From Synechococcaceae bacterium WBB_10_009 (GTDB taxonomy: Bacteria; Cyanobacteriota; Cyanobacteriia; PCC-6307; Cyanobiaceae), in NCBI GenBank assembly GCA_010030955.1, contig RHBP01000115.1:1-5561 (forward strand): 5,561 nucleotides of DNA, given 5' to 3'. Below the pieces are notes generated by a model. The model ran no database searches, was not told the origin of the DNA, and saw nothing but the letters and a program-made list of their open reading frames with translations. Every line of letters begins with the position of its first letter. The first letter of the stretch is position 1. Position numbers and translations under genes: made by a program. Shown one piece after another: positions 1 to 5,561 of this stretch.

Positions 1-2337
<2,337 letters not shown>

Positions 2338-2371
2338 GGGGTGCGTCCAAGACCGCCCATGCCACCGCGCT

Positions 2372-2752
2372 TCACTTCACCAGGGCGTGGGGGATGTTGG
2401 GGCTGCGGGGGTCCGGCTCCAACCGCCGGCGGCTGGGGTGAATGGTGAGGTCCATGTCTTCCATGGGAACGGCCCCGAGCAGCACCTCATCACCCAGCAC
2501 CAGGGCGCCCACGAAGCAGATCCGATCGCCAAAGGCCACCTTCACCGGCCCCACGTAGGGAACGCGCATCGAGCGTCCATCGCCAACGGTGACCTCTCGC
2601 TCGGACTCCTGCTCGAGCTGCAGCTGGACCGCCAACCGCTCCGGGATGCACAGCATCAGGGCACCGGAGTCGGCCAGGCAGGTGGTGGCCACCGGCGGCA
2701 GGTCGTGTTGCCGCGGGTTGCTGAGTTCAATCGTGGCTTGCACGTAGCCCAT
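2372..2752 (-). CDS. Retropepsin-like clan AA aspartic protease, 126 aa
   Basis: A small cytoplasmic protein resembling the single-domain clan AA aspartic proteases common in cyanobacteria, which by analogy with retropepsin would act as homodimers with one catalytic Asp per subunit. What is visible: start MGYVQATIELSNPR; the active-site loop ADSGALMLCIPE with Asp28-Ser29-Gly30-Ala31; a central GDGRSMRVPYVGPV segment; the second family signature LVLGDEVLLGAVPMEDMDL (about 85-102); and a tail ending PNIPHALVK, which I recall as typical for the family. Length is normal (about 120-130). There is no signal peptide or membrane segment. The ATG at 2752 is chosen because the protein begins at the usual family N-terminus; no clear Shine-Dalgarno precedes it. 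Such genes often sit behind a small antitoxin-like gene, but none is visible upstream here; instead it is divergent from a nucleotidyltransferase gene. Substrate and role are unknown. Family assignment is confident; activity is inferred. Confidence 0.88.
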   Translation of the reverse strand: MGYVQATIELSNPRQHDLPPVATTCLADSGALMLCIPERLAVQLQLEQESEREVTVGDGRSMRVPYVGPVKVAFGDRICFVGALVLGDEVLLGAVPMEDMDLTIHPSRRRLEPDPRSPNIPHALVK

Positions 2753-2855
2753 CGATTGCTGGATCCGGCCGCTCCACCCACGCTACGGGGCCTGGGCTGT
2801 TGGCACCTCCGTGAAATCACTGAAAGCACGGGTTGGCAGCACTTAGCCTTCACCC
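2753..2855. promoter_or_regulatory. Divergent intergenic region between protease and NT1 genes
   Basis: These 103 bases separate two diverging start codons, so any promoters for the protease (leftward) and the first nucleotidyltransferase module (rightward) should lie here. The only internal regularity I see is TTGGCA twice, at 2800-2805 and 2833-2838, 33 bases apart. The first could be read as a -35 element, but no good TATAAT-like hexamer lies 16-18 bases downstream of it. Neither gene has a clear Shine-Dalgarno sequence. The regulatory role follows from gene orientation, not from recognised motifs. Confidence 0.35.
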
Positions 2856-3203
2856 ATGGCCTTGGTGATCGACAATCTGCCCGAAGAGCTTCGGCCGGCT
2901 TTGACGCCCGTGTTGGAGAGGCTTGTGGAGCGGCTTCAGCCAGACGGGCTCTGGTTGTTTGGTAGCTGGGCTCGCGGTTCCCAGAGCCGTCGTTCCGACA
3001 TTGATCTCTTGATCGAGGGCCTCGAGGGGGTGCCTGTGCTGCAGGCCTACGGGCAGGCGTTGGATGCCATCGGGGATTGCGAGTTGCCTGTGCAACCCCT
3101 GGTTGCATCACCATCGCTGTTGGCTCGGCATGCGGATTCACCGTTTTGGCGTTCGGTGAAGCGTGAGGCCAGGCCCTTGATGGACGGTTCGGCCTTCCCA
3201 TGA
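2856..3203 (+). CDS. Minimal nucleotidyltransferase (MNT family), NT1
   Basis: A 115-residue minimal nucleotidyltransferase of the DNA-polymerase-beta superfamily, the kind paired with HEPN proteins in toxin-antitoxin modules; the characterised MntA type transfers AMP to its HEPN partner. The core is plain: WLFGSWARG (33-41) followed by SDIDLLIE (47-54), giving Asp48 and Asp50 as the metal-binding pair. In the later strand, where relatives carry a third acidic residue, I read ELPVQPLV with Gln80, so that carboxylate may be missing. The C-terminus (PFWRSVKREARPLMDG) fits the family's final helix, so the protein looks complete. The ATG at 2856 gives a normal family N-terminus without a visible ribosome site. 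The stop overlaps the next start as ATGA, implying translational coupling to the HEPN remnant. Roughly 30 of 115 codons end in A or T and TTG is frequent, unlike carB, which suggests acquired DNA. The antitoxin role is inferred from family and context. Confidence 0.88.
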   Translation: MALVIDNLPEELRPALTPVLERLVERLQPDGLWLFGSWARGSQSRRSDIDLLIEGLEGVPVLQAYGQALDAIGDCELPVQPLVASPSLLARHADSPFWRSVKREARPLMDGSAFP

Positions 3204-3352
3204 GCCGCGAGTCCTCCCCCACCCGCTACCCCGATGCCCTGGGTGACATGGCACCCATGGATGTTTTCGGGCCTGAAGATGCCGACACCGCGTTGCAGGC
3301 CGCATCCCAGGTTCTTGCGTGGGTGGAAGCCGAACTCGGTTTGGCCAGCTAA
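3200..3352 (+). CDS. Truncated HEPN-domain protein, C-terminal remnant (50 aa)
   Basis: A 50-residue reading frame, shorter than most gene-finder cut-offs, starting inside the NT1 stop codon (ATGA). Its sequence has two stretches typical of the end of HEPN proteins encoded next to nucleotidyltransferases: PTRYPDALGDMAP (7-19), like the PTRYP(N/D)...AP segment, and then EDADTALQAASQVLAWVEAE (26-45), like the last amphipathic helix with an 'A..A..vl.wv...L' pattern. A whole HEPN protein of this type is about 125-135 residues, so the first two thirds, including the 'QQ..EKA.KA' helix, are absent. I found no trace of them in other frames nearby. The likely history is a deletion that fused the tail to the NT1 stop and created a new start, leaving a non-functional fragment. 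A genuine small partner protein retained for binding NT1 cannot be excluded. Family recognition is by eye. Confidence 0.6.
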   Translation: MSRESSPTRYPDALGDMAPMDVFGPEDADTALQAASQVLAWVEAELGLAS

Positions 3353-3445
3353 CCCCCTGAGTTGGTGGCCTTTGGCTCGGGTCAAAGCTCCTAGGTTGGC
3401 CACGGGTGCACCTCGCCCCACACCACGTTTTTTGCTTGCTCTGCT

Positions 3446-4129
3446 GTGACTGTCGCTTCCGCCTCGAGCTCCGCTGCGATCGCCCCCGGCAGCGACTGCA
3501 CCGCCGCCTTCCGCGCCGCCTACGAAAACCGCTACACCTGGGATCCGGGCTTTGGCGGCTACAGCGGCCGCTGCGTGTGGGAGCAGGGCGACCAGCGGGC
3601 CGAGGGCCGCTTCCAGGTGGGCGCTGACCTCAAGGCCCAGGTGGAGGGCATCGCCGATGAGGCGATCCACAAGGCCGTGGCCTCGCAGCTCTGGGAGGTG
3701 GCGATCCACCGGGTGCGCCGCAGCTTTGAGCAGACCCACGGCGAGAACACCTTCACCGCCGGTGACACCGATGCGGTGGGCACCGAGGTGATCGTGGGCG
3801 GCAAGAACAGCGGCGACCGCTACCGCATCAAGGACGCCGTGGTGACGATGGTGCACCGCCACATCCACGGCACCGTGGTGACGATCTTCACCGAGAGCAC
3901 CACCGACACCGGCCGCGGCTACCTCAGCCGCAGCTACACCAGCCAGTACGCCGACCCCGCCACCGGCGAAGCCCGCGGCGGCCTCAGCCGCTTCACCGAC
4001 ACCTTCGTGCCCCTGGCTGGCGACGGCCCCTGGGTGCTGAGCGAGCGGGTGGTGGAAACCGAGGCCTTTGGCGACACCCCCGCCGGCCGCCAGGTGTTCC
4101 GCTTCGAGGATTTGCAGCCCCTGGGCTGA
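3446..4129 (+). CDS. DUF3386 domain-containing protein, 227 aa
   Basis: I recognise this as the cyanobacterial DUF3386 family, whose function is unknown. Diagnostic stretches are FRAAYENRYTWDPGFGGYSG (22-41), QLWEVAIHRVRRSFEQTHG (81-99), NTFTAGDTDAVGTEV (101-115), DRYRIKDAVVTMVHRHIHGT (123-142) and a late RGYLSRSYTSQYADP (159-173). There is no signal peptide, membrane segment or obvious enzyme motif; the sequence alternates charged and beta-prone segments and is probably soluble. The GTG at 3446 is the only available upstream start and leaves a short Ala/Ser-rich leader before the conserved part; no Shine-Dalgarno is visible. Codons are strongly GC-ending like carB, in contrast to NT1, so this is probably resident chromosome. 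It lies between two nucleotidyltransferase/HEPN modules and its stop is only 20 bases before NT2, so the two may share a transcript. Long antisense frames through it are a high-GC artefact. Confidence 0.85.
   Translation: MTVASASSSAAIAPGSDCTAAFRAAYENRYTWDPGFGGYSGRCVWEQGDQRAEGRFQVGADLKAQVEGIADEAIHKAVASQLWEVAIHRVRRSFEQTHGENTFTAGDTDAVGTEVIVGGKNSGDRYRIKDAVVTMVHRHIHGTVVTIFTESTTDTGRGYLSRSYTSQYADPATGEARGGLSRFTDTFVPLAGDGPWVLSERVVETEAFGDTPAGRQVFRFEDLQPLG
3476..3483. repeat. HIP1 octamer GCGATCGC
   Basis: A perfect copy of the cyanobacterial highly iterated palindrome, inside the 5' part of the DUF3386 gene. It is self-complementary, so strand is meaningless. With the carB copy this makes two in 5.6 kb, more than expected by chance for an octamer. 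It supports a cyanobacterial origin. Confidence 0.7.
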
Positions 4130-4149
4130 GGTTGCGGCATGCTGAAGCC

Positions 4150-4494
4150 ATGACCACAGCACCTGCTGGCTCCATCAGCCTGGATCTCCTGCGGGGGATG
4201 GCGGCCCAGATCTGTGCCGTGATCCCTGGCGCGGAGGTGAGGCTGTTCGGCTCACGCGCCCGAGGTGCTGCTCGGCCTGATGCCGACGTGGATCTGTTGA
4301 TCACCGTGAGCGACGACTGGCTTGCCCAGCACGATCGTTGGACCGTGCTGGATGCCCTGCGCTGGCGTCTGAGCGAGCCGAATCGCCCTGTGGATCTTCT
4401 GCTTTATTCCCAATCGCAGGTGCAACGGCACCGGCTCCTGAAGAGCCACGTGGTGCACCAGGCCTATGCGGAGGGTCTGCGGCTGGATGGCTGA
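4150..4494 (+). CDS. Minimal nucleotidyltransferase (MNT family), NT2
   Basis: A second minimal nucleotidyltransferase, 114 residues, of a different subtype from NT1. Motifs: VRLFGSRARG (30-39), DADVDLLI (44-51) with Asp46 and Asp48 as the metal pair, and RPVDLLLYS (79-87), where Asp82 supplies the third carboxylate. The catalytic triad therefore appears complete, unlike NT1. The tail (SHVVHQAYAEGLRLDG) is typical. I chose ATG 4150; an in-frame TTG at 4132 would add six residues but sits three bases after the DUF3386 stop and has no ribosome-site support. A weak GAAG lies just ahead of 4150. The 3' end overlaps the HEPN gene by eight bases, the usual compact MNT-HEPN arrangement, so the two were made to be co-expressed. 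By analogy with MntA/HepT it would modify and silence its HEPN partner; that partner is frameshifted here, so its present role is uncertain. Confidence 0.9.
   Translation: MTTAPAGSISLDLLRGMAAQICAVIPGAEVRLFGSRARGAARPDADVDLLITVSDDWLAQHDRWTVLDALRWRLSEPNRPVDLLLYSQSQVQRHRLLKSHVVHQAYAEGLRLDG
4470..4475 (+). promoter_or_regulatory. Shine-Dalgarno-like GGAGGG for the second HEPN gene
   Basis: GGAGGG lies inside the NT2 coding region, 11 bases before ATG 4487. It is the best ribosome-site match among the accessory genes. It favours 4487 over the in-frame ATG at 4466, which has no such element and would add seven atypical residues. The spacing is slightly long. Confidence 0.45.
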
Positions 4495-4880
4495 TGCCGA
4501 TGCCCGGGCCCTGTTGGTGATTGCCCACCGGGATCTGCAGGCTGCCCAGGGCATGACAGACCCAGGCGCCTTCCACGAGGTGGTGTGGGGCTTTCAGCTG
4601 CAGCAGGCTGTTGAGAAGGCGCTGAAAGCCTGGCTCTATTGGCTCGGGCAGTCGCCAGCGTTCACCCACGATCTGCAGCCGCCTGCAAAAAGGCGAGCTG
4701 CTGCAGCGCTGCGAGGTGGACATCCACCCCTATCGCAGCCTTGGACGCCTCACCGACTTCGCCGTTCAGTGGCGCTACGACGAGCAGCCTCCGGAACAAC
4801 AGCTCGATCGATCCGCATGGAATGCCGCTGTGGTCGGGCTGGTGCAGCACGTTGAAACCCTTTTGGCCAGCGGTCGCTAG
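4487..4880 (+). pseudogene. HEPN-domain protein gene, frameshifted
   Basis: This encodes a HEPN-domain protein paired with NT2. The first frame gives MADADARALLVIAHRDLQAA, then the hallmark helix FQLQQAVEKALKAWLYWLG (36-54) and FTHDLQ (59-64), matching the family's 'hlQQavEKalKA...tHDL'. After that it loses all resemblance and would run to a stop at 4853-4855. The family pattern resumes in the next frame as LQKGELLQRCEVD from 4683, then LTDFAVQWRYDE and a last helix VVGLVQHVETLL, ending at TAG 4878-4880. Joining the frames gives about 130 residues, the normal length. The span is 394 bases, one more than a multiple of three, so one extra base (or two lost) near 4679-4691 explains it; an A5 run and a hairpin lie there. 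The canonical RX4-6H RNase motif is not evident in either half, so toxicity of the ancestor is uncertain. A sequencing error is possible. Confidence 0.8.
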
Positions 4881-4889
4881 CCCGTTCCC

Positions 4890-5561
4890 CTACGCCTCTA
4901 GGGTGCAGTTCACCGCCAGCTCGAAGGGCACGCAGCTGTTGGGCAGCGTCAGCAGTTGGCTGGTGAGGGCGCCCAGGTCGTCGGGTTGGGTCATCTCCGT
5001 TTTGGGCAGCGATGACACGCCTGCGGCCATGTCGGTGTTGACCCAGCTGCGGTGACGCGGAGGCCCTGTTCCCAGCCCTCGTTGCGCATGGTTTGGCACA
5101 GGCCCATGAGGGCGAATTTGCTGGCGGTGTAGCCCGCCAGCCTCCCCTTGGAGCGTTTGCCGCTCATCGACACCAGCACCACGATCCGGCCCGCGCCGTG
5201 GGCCGCCAGCTGCGGCCAGGCCGCCCGCACCAGCCGCCAGGGCCCCAGCACATTCACCTGCCACAGCTGCTCGATCTCCGGCTCCTGGCCCGCCTCGTAG
5301 AGCAGCCCCACCCGTGAAAACTGGCCGGCGCTGGCGATCACGCTGTCGATGGCGCCAAAGCGGGCCAGGCTGGCGGCCATCCAGCCCTCGGCCCCATCGG
5401 GATCACCGGCGTCGTAGGGGTGCACGTGCAGCTGCGGATGGCGATCCGGGTCGAGGGCGGTGCCGCGCAGGGCCTGCGGGTCGCGCACCCCCAGGCTGAG
5501 GCGGTGCCCCTCCGCCAGCAGGCGCTCGGCAATGGCCCGGCCGATGCCGCGGCTGGCGCCG
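4890..5561 (-). pseudogene. Short-chain dehydrogenase/reductase, frameshifted and cut by window edge
   Basis: An SDR oxidoreductase of unknown substrate. The frame enters from the right edge just inside the dinucleotide-binding motif: GASRGIGRAIAERLL at once (TGxxxGIG minus its first residues). Then come IASAG (75-79), where most SDRs have NNAG; WQVNVLGPW with Asn103; VLVSMSG with a candidate catalytic Ser131; and YTASK with Tyr144 and Lys148. Only about ten N-terminal residues should be missing. After RVT (168-170, ending at 5051) the frame goes wrong and stops at 4991-4993, whereas SWVNTDMAAGVSSLPKTE and the rest of a normal tail (QPDDLGALTSQLLTLP, ending VNCTLEA) continue in another frame from 5048 to TAG at 4892-4890. 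Relatives have a short 'A-(I/V)-x-P-(G/S)W' stretch at the join, which is absent, so about ten bases may have been lost. The 3' end converges with the HEPN gene, nine bases apart. Codons are GC-ending. Assembly error remains possible. Confidence 0.82.

Noticed and set aside
2338..2371. Bidirectional terminator between convergent carB and protease genes
   Set aside because: No stable stem followed by a T or A run is present in these 34 bases.
2387..2965. 192-residue plus-strand open frame spanning the protease gene, the intergenic region and the start of NT1
   Set aside because: It overlaps two recognised genes and the divergent region, and its translation shows no family resemblance; it is a high-GC shadow.
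3405..3412. Palindrome GGTGCACC upstream of the DUF3386 gene
   Set aside because: A single eight-base palindrome with no second copy nearby; not enough to call an operator.
3365..3433. Possible terminator: nested inverted repeats (GTGGCC/GGCCAC, CTTTG/CAAAG) followed at a distance by T6 at 3428-3433
   Set aside because: Stems are short with a long outer loop, and the T run is about 25 bases beyond the repeats, so it does not form an intrinsic terminator.
3047..4162. 371-residue minus-strand open frame antisense to DUF3386 and NT1
   Set aside because: Low-complexity Ala/Gly/His/Val-rich translation typical of the complement of high-GC genes; the plus strand carries recognisable families throughout.
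4853..5055. Plus-strand open frame across the HEPN end and the SDR tail (part of a 138-residue frame from 4639)
   Set aside because: It spans the end of one gene and the antisense of another; the translation has no family features.

Overview
The window looks like a chromosomal segment from a high-GC picocyanobacterium of the Synechococcus/Cyanobium type. Three things suggest this: a cyanobacterial-style CarB, a gene of the cyanobacterial DUF3386 family, and two copies of the octamer GCGATCGC (the cyanobacterial HIP1 repeat). The assignment rests on reading the sequence only; no database search was run.

Layout. Bases 1-2337 (+) are the 3' three quarters of carB, the large subunit of carbamoyl-phosphate synthetase; its 5' end lies outside the window. 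Convergent with it is a small retropepsin-like clan AA aspartic protease (2372-2752, -). A 103-bp divergent intergenic region separates this from a minimal nucleotidyltransferase, NT1 (2856-3203, +). NT1 overlaps by ATGA a 50-residue reading frame (3200-3352) that matches only the C-terminal end of a HEPN-domain protein. A GTG-started DUF3386 gene follows (3446-4129, +). Twenty bases later comes a second, quite different nucleotidyltransferase, NT2 (4150-4494, +), which overlaps a second HEPN gene (4487-4880, +) broken by a frameshift near 4679-4691. The right end is a convergent short-chain dehydrogenase/reductase (4890-5561, -). It enters from outside the window and is also frameshifted, near 5048-5053.

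How the genes relate. carB, DUF3386 and the SDR look like background chromosome with strongly GC-ending codons. The protease and the two nucleotidyltransferase/HEPN modules look like accessory genes placed between them. In characterised MNT/HEPN toxin-antitoxin pairs the HEPN protein is the toxic RNase and the nucleotidyltransferase silences it by AMPylation. Here both nucleotidyltransferases are open and keep the GSxARG...DxD core, while both HEPN partners are damaged: one is reduced to its tail and the other is frameshifted. That pattern, decay of the toxin side with the antitoxin side retained, is the most interesting feature. The alternative is that some indels are sequencing or assembly errors, since three reading-frame lesions fall within about 2 kb. 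No RNA genes, CRISPR arrays, insertion sequences or convincing terminators were seen.
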